The notes under the pieces are model-generated. The model saw only the letters and a list, made by a program, of their open reading frames with translations, was not told the DNA's origin and ran no database searches. The position numbers were made by a program, and so were the translations under genes. A stretch of DNA of 64,000 nucleotides from Anniella stebbinsi (taxonomy: Eukaryota; Chordata; Lepidosauria; Squamata; Anniellidae). Positions 1 through 10,912 of this stretch are shown here, one piece after another. Where the stretch lies: assembly GCA_029215795.1 (NCBI GenBank), contig JARDYH010000002.1:273490310-273554309 (forward strand), in the 5' to 3' direction. Position 1 is the first letter of the stretch. The number at the start of each line of letters is the position of its first letter.

Positions 1-130
1 AAAGTCAGGGTAAATCCCTGACTTTTTCAAAACGAGGCATCATGGGGAAGCCCCGCAGTGGTTGTGAATCTGCGCTTGCATCGTCTAACCAACAGATCCA
101 CAGCCACTATGGGGCTTTCCCTGCATGTGG
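1..130. repeat. Hairpin element fragment at window edge
   Basis: Bases 1-25 form a hairpin: arms of 10 nt (AAAGTCAGGG and its complement) around a 5-nt loop. A near copy with 12-nt arms lies at 9251-9281. Both are followed by CpG-containing sequence with a CGCAGTGG motif, so this is probably the cut-off centre of a dispersed palindromic element. Class is unassigned. Confidence 0.4.
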
Positions 131-952
131 ACAGACAGCCCCCCAGTCTTGTCATCTCCTTTTCCTTTATCATGGTGCAGATCCCAGACCGATTCCCTAG
201 GTTTAATTGCACAGTTACCACTTAACACCCTTTAATCAATCTCTTACTCTTCCTATTTGGAAGGGAGAAAAAAAGCACTTTCAATTTCAAATATTACGTC
301 CAGTATTCATCAACTCTGCCTGGACTTACTGGCTGTACACTTTTGTCAGATTTGGCTCCGTCTGCCAAAGCACAGGTAAGGTGGGTGTGGCTTGGTCAAG
401 CAAGGCAGGTCTGTAGCACAAGCAAGGAATAGCAGCGCAAGAGAAAATGGGTCAATGTGAGCTTAGAGCCAGCCTGGATGGCAGCTTTGATTAGGCTCAG
501 GCCTCATGACCTGCCAGCCTATTGTTGTTCAAGAGGCTTTTTTGTTTTTCTTTGCTGGTCTGGATGATTGCCCTGTAGTTGCTTCCTTTTGTCAGATCTT
601 GATGATGGCACCGCTTTGCCTAAATCTGCCTAGCATCCTTCAGGCACTAAGTTCAAGTTCTGATGCAGGTTTGACTGATTTTGTGATGTGTGAAAGAGGC
701 ATTAAATTAACTCAAGTACTTCTGCTGTGTAATATTGTGTTGATGTTGTCATCGTCATTGTCGTCGTCGTCGGTTTCTTATCTATGTTGAAGTTTAACTG
801 AGAGGATGGGATCCCCAAGCCTATGATCTTCAAAACAACTCATATATGAAAGATAATACTAATAATTTATTACTGTGTTGATTCTGGAAAGGACTCATAA
901 AGCAGGGTGAAAGGGAAATGTGGATTAATCAGTTTTATGTATTTTATATCAT
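131..952. other. Unassigned DNA with a small GTC-rich microsatellite
   Basis: No repeat family or exon is recognised. A short GTC/ATC-rich run lies at 747-772. The plus-strand open frame at 506-790 has no recognisable domain and runs through the microsatellite, so it is not called as a gene. Confidence 0.4.
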
Positions 953-1029
953 TTGTTTTTAATGTTATTCCCCTCCTTGATCCAGAGGGAGATGCGAGTA
1001 AGAAATTTATTATTATTATTATTATTAGT
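953..1029 (+). mobile_element. Tail-only LINE (or cognate SINE) insertion
   Basis: A decayed copy of a 3' tail seen more clearly at 35429-35507: a C-rich block, GATCCAGAGGGAGA, a GTAAGAAAT stretch, then an ATT microsatellite. It meets the tail of the minus-strand SINE at 1030-1260, so two retroposons face each other tail to tail across one AT-rich trinucleotide run. Only the last ~60 bp of the source element is present. Confidence 0.5.
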
Positions 1030-1260
1030 ATCATTATTGATTGCATTTATATGCCACCTTTTTTCCTCCAAGGAACTCAAGGCGGTATACATAATCCTCA
1101 TCCTCTCCATTTCTATCCTTACAACAACAACCTTGTGAAGTAGGTTGGGCTGAGAGCCTGTGACTGGCCCAAAGTCACTCAGTGAGCTTCTATGGCCAAA
1201 AAACCCGGATTTCCTGACTCCCAGTCCAGCAATCTAGCCACTACGCCACACTGGCTCTCT
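1030..1260 (-). mobile_element. Sauria-type tRNA-derived SINE
   Basis: Read on the minus strand, this has a tRNA-related head (ending at 1260), a body containing GCTCACTGAGTGACTTTGGG and GGTTGTTGTTGTAAGGAT, and a tail with CTTGGAGGAAAAAAGG running into a TAA/ATT repeat. This matches the Sauria SINE organisation: tRNA head, conserved body, LINE-derived 3' end. Sauria SINEs are known from squamates, which is the main taxonomic clue here. The copy at 19082-19311 has the same structure. Many substitutions imply an old, inactive copy. Confidence 0.85.
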
Positions 1261-1395
1261 AATTGGAGTTGCAAAACCTTTATCTACATTTTGACTTAAT
1301 AAACAGAGGCCCGAGATTGTGGTTCTGTCAAGTACAATCCCTCTGTTTCTGGATTTAATTACCATTACATTTCTCAGCTTTTGTACCTGTAAAAC

Positions 1396-2180
1396 ATAAC
1401 CTAGTTATGTGATTTTCCTCAGCCTGCGCCCGGCGAAGCCTGGGCGCGGGGGGGCCATTTGCGGCTGTGGGCGAAGGGCCGAGGCGTGGAGGCAGCCTAT
1501 TGGCTGCTCCACATGGAGCCACTGGCAGGGAGGGGGGCTGCAGCTATAAATGCAGGCTGCAGGCCCATGCTCCCTCTTGGGATCGTGGCTGCCTCCCGCC
1601 CTCCCTTGTTGGCAGTATGGGTGTGTCTGGTCGTCCCTTTGGAGGCCGAGTAGGAATTTAGGCTGTGTGTTTTTTCACCTACTTCATACTGTGAGGCAAG
1701 CAGGGTGTACTAAATAGGTGAATCTATTAATTGGTCACATAACACGGGCGGTTAGGCGCGGGCATCTAGAGGGGGAGGGATATCGGTGAGCATTCTCAGG
1801 CACCGTTGTGGTGAGGGGTAGAGTCTGAAGCCCAAGGTTGGGAGCTGTGTGGCACCAGCTGGGAGGTTAAGGCTTACCTGTCTCACCTGCTCGGAGCCGT
1901 GTGGCACGAGGGTGGTGACACAGGGAGGTCTCCCTACCCAAAGGGAGATCCCATGGGGTGGCGAGATGGCAAGCGCCACTACATGGGATAGAATGGCTCG
2001 CCCGACACAAGGATGGCTCTGGATGAAGCCATGATGTAGATGCCCACCTAGGTGTTTACCCTGTCTGCAGATCTGTTGAGTAAAATGTGGCCCATGTTTA
2101 AATTCCAAGATATTGTCTCGCCTCTTTATTTCGTCCTACGCTCCGCAATGGAAAGCAAACACTCCCTGGACATCTCTAGT
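1396..2180 (+). mobile_element. GC-rich retroelement/LTR candidate with promoter-like start
   Basis: A CpG-rich block starts abruptly in AT-rich DNA. Its first part has an inverted CCAAT box (ATTGG at 1499-1503) followed ~40 bp later by CTATAAATGCAGG (about 1543), a spacing like a pol II core promoter. It is followed by a further CpG-containing stretch (about 1745-2150) without coding content. This could be a solo LTR or the 5' end of a retroelement, or an orphan promoter. I see no TSD and no internal gene, so class is undetermined. Confidence 0.35.
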
Positions 2181-3040
2181 GAAAAACATTTCCTCTGGTG
2201 ACCCTGGGGGCAGTTTGCAAGGTCATACAGTTTGGAGCCAGCATAATCTTATTTTCTTGTTATCACTGTTCCAGTAGAGTTTATTTCGTCATTGTGCTAT
2301 TCATGAGAGAGTTAGGGGATTTCACAGAGTGCTTCACACCTAATGATAATCTATGCAGGCAAATATATAAGGTATGAAGTGCTTTTATTACTGAGCTCTG
2401 CATGCTTTCCTAGGATATGTCAAAGAAACTTTGGGTCAAGAGGTATCATTTAAAAACTGCTGAATTCATTAAACATTCCTGGGCATGTTTTATCATTTGG
2501 TTGAGACTTAAAAAAAAAAAAATCAAGGAATTGGCATGGATGCACTTCTTATTTTATTGATTTGAACGCAACCCACCCAGCTCACGAAGTAATAATCTAT
2601 GCTACAAATACATTTCATGTGGGATACCTACTGCCAACATTGCCTCAATGTTTTCCATGTCGTGAAGTCATTCTGTGTTGTAACAACAACTGAATCTATG
2701 CCCTTGATGTTTCTAATTCAGGCCAGGAAATTCGTTAGTAGGAAAGTATAAGAGATCTTCAACTGGTTCATAAATATATGGATTCTGTTTTATCAACCAG
2801 TTTCCTTTCTTAAAATTATTGTGTCAATACATTTCCCATAGCACTCCACCCCCCCCAACCCTGCCACACATGCAATTATTCATATGTCCAAAAATAGGTT
2901 CATTTCAAGGCCTACCCATCATTTTGTCAGCACTAAACCCTCCTATTGGTAAGAGAAAAGCTATAACTAGTATCAGCATAAGAGTTTTTTTTCTTGTCCT
3001 CACTCTTTCATGTGTCTCCAATTGCCACCCACCACCTTGC

Positions 3041-3041
<1 letters not shown>
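2181..3041. other. Unassigned AT-rich DNA
   Basis: No repeat, exon or RNA gene recognised. An A12-like run is at about 2510-2522. Confidence 0.4.
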
Positions 3042-3076
<35 letters not shown>

Positions 3077-3093
3077 TCCTCCCTCCCTCTCTC
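3042..3093. repeat. CT microsatellite
   Basis: CT dinucleotides at 3042-3074 continue into imperfect CT/CCT sequence. The following MITE inserted into this tract: its TSD CCTCTCTC is part of it, and CT-rich sequence resumes after 3412. Confidence 0.9.
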
Positions 3094-3412
3094 TAGGGTG
3101 ACCAGATAAAATCCAGGTCAGGGCTCATGTAACTTTAACAGTTGTAGAGAAAAGGGAATTTCAGCCAGTGTCATTTGTATGCAATTAGTTCCTGGTGAAA
3201 TTCCCTCTTCATCACCACATTAAAGGTGCAGGGGCCCTGCCTTCTTTTGTATATGGTCACTCTAGTATAGTGCATGCACCTTTATCTGTTGTGATGAAGA
3301 GGGAATATCACCAGGAACTAATTGCATACAAATGACTCTGGCTGAAATTCCCTTTTCTATACAACTGTTAAAGTTACATGAACCCTGAGCTGGATTTTAT
3401 CTGGTCAGCCTA
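3094..3412. mobile_element. Palindromic hAT MITE, 319 bp
   Basis: Almost the whole element is an inverted repeat: the left arm (from TAGGGTGACCAGATAAAAT) is matched by the complement of the right arm, with a short unique centre at about 3235-3275. It is flanked by CCTCTCTC (3086-3093) and CCTTTCTC (3413-3420), an 8-bp TSD with one mismatch, as expected for the hAT superfamily. It has no coding capacity, so it must have been moved in trans. Truncated relatives are at 50104-50253 and 51399-51615, and a decayed one at 12863-12955. Confidence 0.85.
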
Positions 3413-3443
3413 CCTTTCTCTCTCTCCCCCTTGCATATGTGTA

Positions 3444-3464
3444 CACATACACACACACACACAC
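3444..3464. repeat. AC microsatellite
   Basis: Short AC dinucleotide run just downstream of the hAT MITE. Confidence 0.85.
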
Positions 3465-3687
3465 TTTTTGTGCTCCCCCATTCCTATTTTTTTCCTGCCT
3501 TCATCCCACCCCAAAGGCATTCTGCAGCCTGCTCCAGCTCTACCTCCCTGAATTTAGTTGATCGTTAGTTTTTGCAATATTTATTACAGATCATTTTGAA
3601 GAATCCAGAAATGGCACTTCTTTATGCATATATTTTCTCATGAATGAAGCTCATTTTTGCCAAACACAGCTTTTCTATCCATCAAAA

Positions 3688-3720
3688 TGTTGTTGCTGTT
3701 GTTGTTGCTGTTGTTGTTAT
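3688..3720. repeat. TTG/CTG trinucleotide repeat
   Basis: Interrupted TTG repeat with occasional CTG units. Confidence 0.85.
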
Positions 3721-4139
3721 TTAGCAGTAAGGCCCAATCTGGTGAAAGATATTTGGAACTGTTCCTCCTCAGATCTTCAGGCCTACCTCCACATGTCTCT
3801 TAAAGGGGCATAGCAAGATGTGAGAGTTTTCAGAAGTTTCATTATGCTTGTCTCTCTGTCAAAAACCAGTATGAACAAGCATCCTAGGCTCTTCTATGCA
3901 GGTTTAAACATTTTATCAAGGCGGTGATTCACCCTTGGGTGATTTAAGGCAGCTGGACAGTATGAAAGCTGGTGATAGAGAGATGGAGAGTACTGCGTAT
4001 TTGATACAGTTAAGGGTGTTAAACAAGATTCTCTCTGTCCCTTGAAATTTCTGTGCCACCATATTTCCCTCCCCCACAAAGAGCCAAAATAGACATTACT
4101 TTAAATTTGTATCTATCAACAATGTATTTTTCATTTTTA
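3721..4139. other. Unassigned DNA
   Basis: No recognisable repeat or gene. Confidence 0.4.
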
Positions 4140-4330
4140 CTCTAGAGCAGGTGCAAAGCTCCTGATCTGGATTGGGACCCTACTGTGGGAGTTGGGGAGG
4201 GGGGGCTTTAAGTTCTCAATTCTGACCCCGTGAATACTCTAGAATAAAAATAATAAAAAAAGATGTAGCTGCTAGAAATGGGTTTAAAGTAATGCCTGTT
4301 TTGGCCCTGAGGGTCGGTGGTAATGTTTTC
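4140..4330. repeat. Dispersed repeat A, copy 1
   Basis: Shares order and sequence with 38588-38735: CTCTAGAGCAGGTGCA-like start, TCTGGAT, an AAAAATAAAAAAGATGTAG stretch, then TTTAAAGTAATRYCTGTTT. The two copies differ by indels, so the family is old. Class unknown; it could be part of an LTR or a DNA transposon. Confidence 0.5.
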
Positions 4331-4535
4331 TGGATTGAATATATCATTTTAGATGACAGCTGGGGGAAATTCTATGTTTGAATGACCCTTAATTTTAAAA
4401 ACAAAATGAAATTTCCCTGCACATTAAAAAAAAACAAACCATGTCAGGAAGAAGGTTCAGTATAGCTTTTTCCCTGACATGCTATTTTTCAATATCAGGG
4501 AAGGTTCCCCCCATGGGAACATTCACTTGCAACTA

Positions 4536-4613
<78 letters not shown>
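4536..4613. repeat. Compound TC/AC microsatellite
   Basis: About 45 nt of TC dinucleotides pass directly into about 30 nt of AC dinucleotides, a purine/pyrimidine switch typical of compound microsatellites. Confidence 0.95.
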
Positions 4614-4614
<1 letters not shown>

Positions 4615-4843
4615 ACAGAGCTGTATTTCCAGGAGGCATAGCCTCATCGTGCCTAGTTCTTTGTCCCTTTCTCTATCATTAAAAAAAAATCAGCTTAAGA
4701 AGGGGGAATTAATTGGGAGTAAATTAAGAGGAACTACTAAGGAATATAAGGAACTGATCCTGGTTTCATCATATAAGGCATGGTTGCAGCACTACTTTTG
4801 GGTGGAGGGTGGATGACCCCCCTCAGTTCCTCCATGGGCCAGA

Positions 4844-4881
4844 TGACATCAGGTGGGTGTAGTCACACACCCCTGATGCCA
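4844..4881. repeat. Short hairpin
   Basis: Imperfect 17-nt arms (TGACATCAGGTGGGTGT and ACACACCCCTGATGCCA) with a 4-nt loop. It may be the core of a decayed palindromic MITE; no ends are identifiable. Confidence 0.4.
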
Positions 4882-5774
4882 TTTGTTACCTGGCTCAAGC
4901 ACTTGGGGGGGGGGAATCTTCTATGTTTTTGTAATGATACAAAGTTGATAGTTTCACACAAAGATTTTGGTTTGTTTCTTTAGCTAGTTTAAATTCAAAG
5001 CAACTATAATAACATTTCCTCTCCCACAGAAGCAAAGGGAATAAGAAGCAGTATATCCATGGATATATTTTGGCTCTGTTTTCTAGCAATTGGAATGCAA
5101 TAATAAAAAGGCAAGGGATTCAGCATTAATTTAAAATCTAAGTTCATAATTCAGGCATATATAGAAATGTATTTTTTTCTAGCAGTAACAGACTTATTTT
5201 TGTGGCTTGCAGCATTTTTAAATGACAAAATTATTCACCTCATTGAGCTGGGTTTCCTCTTCCTTTGAAATTCCTGTAAAAATAAATCAGGTAGATTAAC
5301 TAAGGATGAAGTACAAAGAACGTCTTCCTAATACATACGTGCATAAGATGTTTTAAGGAGTTTGAGAAAATGTTCAAAAATCTTTAACCAGCCTCAAAAA
5401 ACGTTACTACTACAACACGAAAAAACAACAAAAGCCGTACTATATATACTTTTTCTTACTTTGGTGTTCAGTAGCTGTGTGATGAAATTGATTTGACTAA
5501 ATGTTACTGCTGGAATTAGTGTTTGTGGGGGGCGGGGAGCTTTACTGCTTTCTTGTGGATATGCTCATTGAAGAAGCAATTGCAAAGAAGAAATCAATAA
5601 GCATGGCAATATCAGAGTCTTTTATTTCAGATTCCATTGGTCTGTAACAGAAAACACACCTGCTAATTTCCAATTCCAATATTTGTATCACTGGTTTCTT
5701 ATTTGTTTAATGATCTGAATGAAATACAGTAATTCATATAACAAAGGTCTCCATAATATATGTAATAGGATGGA
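4882..5774. other. Unassigned AT-rich DNA
   Basis: No repeat, exon or RNA gene recognised in about 0.9 kb. Confidence 0.4.
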
Positions 5775-6240
5775 CAGATCATCATCATCATCATAATTCT
5801 TTTATTTATGAATACAGGACCTATCACTGCATTACATGAACTTTCAAATGAGTAGAACAAAGCCACTGAGAGGTCTAGAAGAAACAACAGGGTTGCACCG
5901 GGTGTCCAACACACTCAAAACTGGCTGCCTATTGGAATGGATATCTGACCAGTGGGAAGGAATCCCTATAGACTAAGACTACCCTCCCCCCCCCCCACCC
6001 CTCTGGTAGAGCTTGGTGCAGCACAAGAAACCCTGGTGGACACATTTGGGAGGGATTGACTCCTCCCTGTTCATCCAACTGGGTTTTGGTGAGACAGACC
6101 AGGTCGGCATGCTCTTCAGCTTTAAGGTCCAATAACCTTTTCCACTAGCCAGCCTGGCGTTCATCATCAGCACCTTCAAGCTAGAGGGGACTGCAGGCAA
6201 GGCACTAGAATTAATCAGGTTTGAAAGTGGATAAAGCACA
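5775..6240 (-). pseudogene. Internally deleted non-LTR retrotransposon (CR1/L2 type)
   Basis: On the minus strand, starting near 6200, two frames encode the start of an APE-type endonuclease: a MNAR segment (about 6155) then, after a frameshift, DADLVCL-like and WLDEQGG-like text, LCPPGF-like, and a GGRVVLVYRDSFPLVRY stretch (5929-6132). About 30 bp further on, the frame reads LLFLLDLSVAL, which resembles reverse transcriptase motif A. The ~1 kb normally between endonuclease and RT motif A is missing, and the copy ends in a GAT trinucleotide tail at 5780-5793. The fragment is dead: one frameshift, large deletions, no catalytic RT box. Confidence 0.7.
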
Positions 6241-6683
6241 CAGATGTCTCACTTGCCTTCATCTCATCCAATGGCATTGCCTTCCACTGCCATTACACCC
6301 TCTGCCCAGCACTAGATCTATAGTGTCCCCAGCTTCCTTCACCATTAAACACACTCTAGGCCTGTGTTGCTCTCTCTTACAGCAGAATTGGTGCCCTGGC
6401 GGAGGTTAGATGCTAATACTTCCAGCCAGGAGCAGATGTTCCTGCTGTTGATCCTGCATTTTCTATCCCTAGCTTAGCTCCATTAGAAGAGCACTGTTCT
6501 ATTAGCATAGCCCTGCTCAAACTATATTTCTGATACTTTCCCCCCCTGTTTTTGTGCAGTTGCCAGCCCTAAATGTTGACTAAAGTTCAAATGGTGCCCC
6601 CTTTCTGGGGCCTATGCCTTTTTTTTAAGTGTTGTACCAGCCACCCATTCCTCCCTTCATCTGCCCTCCTCTGTCATGATGAA
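6241..6683. other. Unassigned DNA between two LINE fragments
   Basis: No family recognised. It could hold the degraded 5' part of the minus-strand LINE, but nothing codes convincingly. Confidence 0.35.
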
Positions 6684-7160
6684 ACACACTTCAAGAAGGT
6701 TGCAGACAAGCTGGAGGGGGTTCAGAGGAGGGCAATGAGGATGATCAGGGGTCTGGAAACAAAGCCCTATGAGGAGAGATTGAAAGAACTGGGTGTGTTT
6801 AGTTTTAAGAAGAGAAGAATGAGGGGAGACATGATAGCACTCTTCAAATACTTGAAAGGTTGTCACACCGAGGAGGGCTAGGATCTCTTCTCAATCATTC
6901 CAGAGTGTAGGACACAGAATAATGGGCTCAAGTTACAGGAAGCCAGATTCCGGCGGGACATCAGAAAAAACTTCCTGATGGTTAGAGCAGTATGACAATG
7001 GAACCAATTACCTAGGGAGGTTGTGGGCACTCCTACACTAGAAGCATTCAAGAGGCAGCTAGACAGCCATCTTTCAGGTATGCTTTAACATGGATTCCTG
7101 CATTGAGCAGGGGGTTGGACTCGATGGCCTTATAGGCGCCTATAATTCTAAAATAGATTT
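6684..7160 (+). pseudogene. CR1 LINE 3' end
   Basis: The first ~200 bp encode the end of a CR1 ORF2: a [17 protein letters not shown] segment followed by [28 protein letters not shown]. Further down come the usual CR1 C-terminal and 3' UTR landmarks, including GTTGGACTCGATGGCC and an ATTCTAAAAT-like end near 7150. The reverse transcriptase core is absent, so this is a typical 5'-truncated CR1. The frame is broken by a TAG after HTEEG (about 6880). Inactive. Confidence 0.85.
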
Positions 7161-7239
7161 GATCGTTCTGTTGCAAGGCCAGGCCAATCTTGTCATTCTG
7201 GCTGGACATCGATTTCCTTTTTGTGAAGGCGACTGTTAA

Positions 7240-7625
7240 TAGCTCAAATTCTGTGGTTGAACTTTCTTCAATGGGAGCTAGTTCTTAGGAGATGGCTTCT
7301 GAATACCTGGAGCCCTCTCCTAAGTGTTAGTCATCAGTGATTGGGGAAGATGATCCTGTCCCATCTAAAGGAAGAGGCTAGAGTGTGTGTGTGACAAAAT
7401 GGCAGAGAGATGCAGAGTGGGGGGAAGACAGAAGCTGAGAATGAGCTCAAAGCTAGAAGTAAGGGGTGTGTAGCACCTCTTTCCAAGGATATGATGGGTG
7501 TTGGCAACTCTGCTACATGCAGGAATGATTCTACTTATGTTGTACTTGTGTATATTTGTAAATAAAGCCATTAAAATGTCATAGGTCTCCTGCCTTTTCT
7601 CCTCTGATCCTGGGTAACACAGACC
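7240..7625 (+). mobile_element. Possible LTR fragment with polyadenylation signal
   Basis: The block contains GTAAATAAAGCCATTAAAAT (polyA-signal-like AATAAA at about 7561) followed ~50 bp later by GGTAACACAG, an arrangement like an LTR R-U5 end. No partner LTR, TG start or TSD is visible, so this is tentative. Confidence 0.25.
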
Positions 7626-7800
7626 CTCTAACTTTTCACTCTTTTGTGAAGAGGGGAGCACATCGCAGTGTTTTTACATTCGTATTCCACATGCTCTAAG
7701 CATCTACCATTTGCCAAAGTGACTCACTACAGCACATAGGGGATTACCAGGCAGTCTCCCATTCAGTTATTAACTCCTCCTTAGATTCAGACCACACTGG

Positions 7801-7832
7801 CTAAATCTCATTTAGCTAAATCTCATTTAGCT
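7801..7832. repeat. Two tandem copies of a 15-bp palindromic unit
   Basis: CTAAATCTCATTTAG appears twice in a row; the unit is itself an imperfect palindrome centred on CTC. Confidence 0.7.
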
Positions 7833-7856
7833 AACATAACCACTTCTACTTCTCCC

Positions 7857-8031
7857 CCAGTGGATCTAGTGACTCCGATGTCAGTGGGGTGGTGAATCCA
7901 ATCCGAGATCCAGTCAGAATTCTAAAGAGCTATCCAAGATGCTGAGCACCTTGGATAGCTCTTTAGAGTTCTGACTGAAACTTGGAGGGGATTCACCGCT
8001 CCTCTTACATCAGAGCCACCAGCATCCAGGG
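7857..8031. mobile_element. Palindromic MITE, about 175 bp
   Basis: A perfect 18-bp inner stem (7921-7938 with 7950-7967, 11-nt loop) extends outward as an imperfect inverted repeat to about 7857 and 8031 (for example GGTGGTGAATCC against GGATTCACCGCTCC). No coding sequence. Superfamily cannot be set because no TSD is clear. Confidence 0.6.
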
Positions 8032-8770
8032 TTCTGGAATATGGGTAGTGGAAACATCAGTCCGGTGTATTTCAGTTCTATACCATCCTGATTTTGTCCT
8101 CAGAGCAATCTGTAAGAAACACAAAAAGAGAGGACTAGCAGAGATGAAGCATGCTCAACACTCCATGGGAGGAGACTTGTTGGCAGGGGAAGAAGAATAT
8201 TCTGTTTTTATTGGCAAAGTCATGCGAACCGTACAAACCGTGAAAGCTCACACCTTGTTATTGGCTCACTAAGTATGTTGCCTGCTTCCCTTTCGACTCT
8301 GGTGTTTTCGAGCACCTTTGACCCTGGCACCGTCATGCCCCATCAGAAATAATGAAGCCTGACAAATGCAGCTTTAAATCTTACAGCTTTCCTCCCGCAG
8401 CATTACTACAACATGCTTCGTTTTGCTTGTTGTTGTTGGATCTCTGATCCAAACAACTAAAGGTAGTGATCAGGCTTGATTTCCAATACGTAAAATAATT
8501 TTAATTTAAGTTAACTTTCTATTCTTTCTGATATATTTTTATATTAGGAGATTAAACAAAACACATGTCAGGTTGTGGGTTGGGGGAATGTACAAATGCC
8601 TATACATTGTATGTTCTTAGTTTAGGGTGAAGACAGACATAATAAAAAGAGCTGCTTCCATTTTAGGTAGCTGGCTGCAGGGTTTCTTTGGCAATTATCC
8701 TTAGCTACTGAAGTGAATTAACACATAAGCAGCAGTCAGGGAGGGAGGGACAACCCTGATAAGCCTGAAA
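8032..8770. other. Unassigned DNA
   Basis: No repeat or gene recognised. The open frame at 7982-8272 starts inside the MITE and shows no domain. Confidence 0.4.
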
Positions 8771-9400
8771 CTGCTTTGATTCAGGCCTCCTCTTCATGGC
8801 GCTGGGTGCGCCGCACAGCGGTGGCAGCGGCCAGCGGCACGCTGCACATTGATGTTCCTTCTGGCCATCTATACCGGAAGGAGCGCCAAGGTGGCTTTTC
8901 CTGGTGCCGGCGCTGCCGGGCGCACATCTGCCCAGGGGCAGCAGGAAGCATTGGCCGCCCTCTCCCTCAGTAAGTGTATTTTATTTTTATTTTTTAAAAA
9001 AAAAAATGGGGGGTCTGCAGCGGTAATGTTTTATTTTATTTTTTATTTTTTAAAATGGGGTGGGGAAGAAGGGAGGGAGGTCTGTGGAGGGGCAGAGGTG
9101 GTGCAGTGAGCTTATGGCTCGCTGTTCAACCCCCTCCCCTACCCAGCCCATGGCAACCAATCAGTGGTCATCATAGACTGGGCAGGCCTCCCAGAAGCTC
9201 TGGAGCAAGAGCGACAGATGGCAAAAGCCATCGTTGTGTCGTTCAAACCTAAAAAAGTCAGGCTAAATTCCTGACTTTTTTAGTGAGGAGCTTTGGGGCT
9301 TTGCCCCTAGATGGCTTCGCAGTGGCAGCAGCGTCATGTAATCTACCTGCCTCACTCCGAAGCCACCATGATGGAAAGTGCCCATCTAGATGTACCCTCA
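8771..9400. mobile_element. GC-rich element around a perfect hairpin
   Basis: CpG-rich sequence on both sides of a perfect 12-bp-stem hairpin (9251-9262 with 9270-9281, loop CTAAATT). The right side ends near GCCCATCTAGATGTACC. The hairpin and following text are related to 1-130, so a dispersed family is likely. Ends, TSD and superfamily are not resolved. Open frames here run through poly-T and GC repeats and are not genes. Confidence 0.4.
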
Positions 9401-10781
9401 CTGATACGTTCATCTGATAGTTTAGTTGTGAGGGTAGCTTTTTATACTACTTTTGCCTTCACTAGGAATGTCAAATATTTATTCAGCCATTAACATGGTT
9501 GTGCCAAAAATATTAATGCTGACTCCTAAAATAAAATGATGACACCTGTGAATTTGAAATTTCCCCATCCCCAGCTCTACACATGGGAGTGTGCGGCAAA
9601 TACGTTCTGAGAGCCTGACATATTTTTAGGGCAATATCACAATTCGCACTCTTCAAAATGATTTGTTATCCTGTAAATGTTGTTGGTAAATTGCTACGTG
9701 AACTACCTATCCTTGTCCTACTGAGAAAGGGCTCATGAGTGGAATCATTCTTTGCATCCGACAAATCTGTTATTGTATTACTACATCTACTCTTGCTTGT
9801 GAGATAACAGGACACATTCTGTTCAGTTTCAGAACATATCTGAAAAGGAATTTACCTACCTGTTACAGGATTAAAATTATGCAGATATGCAAATGTTGTT
9901 ACAAATAAAGGAAGTTTTATTTGGGTCACTGAGGATTAAAGTTAAGGTGAGCACTTGCTTTAATCTCCTTGTAAATTTCTGGGACTATTTAAAACCTGAC
10001 AGAATAAGATTATCCACAGTGCAGGTGAGTATTCATCAAACTCCATGATCCTTTTAATCAATGCCCTAAACATGCTGACCTCTAAAGAAGCCACAGTTGT
10101 TCTTTAATGTGTTTAATTTTTGTTGTTGTTTAAAAATTATATTTTTTCAACAAAAGTCGAACATATAAACAACTTGAGATACTGTAGTAATCTATTAGGT
10201 TTGACTTTTTGGAGGTATATTCTCAGCACATTGAAATAGACAAGTGTCCTGAGCCCTACTTATGTTGATTCTATCCACTTTAATTTCAGCCAAGAAAAAC
10301 AATTATCTGGATGTTTGAAAAGTGTGCAGTTTGGGTATGCACATGTAAAAAGGCACACCAAAATGTGCAGGTTTCCGTTCAAACAACAACAACCCATTTG
10401 GATCAAGAAGATGAACTGAGCTCAGAGGTAAAAATACGGGAAATTCCCCAAGTTCAAACCTTGCTGATTTCCCCATCCCTAGCAAAGCGGGCAGAGAGCA
10501 GTGGTGAACTACTGTGCTTCTGCCTTCACCATCACTCCAGAGGCATACCTTGGTAGAAGTGAATTTGATAAGAGGTTTCAAACTCCTTGTCAACTTTACT
10601 TCCATTCTAAAGATTCTTCTTTTGATTTACTGCTGTGTTGGGTGGAGCTTGTCAATTTTACCACTGCTCTTTCCCAGAAGATAAGCAATACGCAATTAGC
10701 AATAAATATTGTAGGATTAAGGGTGGGTGGGAAAAGCCAATTTGTTTTAGTGGGGGAGTATATATATGCATAAAAAATGTG
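9401..10781. other. Unassigned DNA
   Basis: No gene recognised. TTTCCCCATCCCTA at about 10473-10486 looks like the right end of a hAT-type element, but no matching left end was found. Confidence 0.35.
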
Positions 10782-10840
10782 CAGAAACTCCACAGATCTG
10801 GAATTTCCATGAATATCTGACATACTTGATGGAGTTTCTG
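10782..10840. repeat. Hairpin, 11-bp perfect stem
   Basis: CAGAAACTCCA (10782-10792) pairs with TGGAGTTTCTG (10830-10840) around a 37-nt loop. ATATCTGACA occurs before and after the right arm. The block ends near ACACATCCCTA (about 10912), which resembles a hAT terminus, so it may be part of a decayed MITE. Confidence 0.4.
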
Positions 10841-10912
10841 TAAATATCTGACACCAAGGAATGGGACAGTGAAACTCGTGGAAATAAAGAACAAGTTACA
10901 CACATCCCTACA

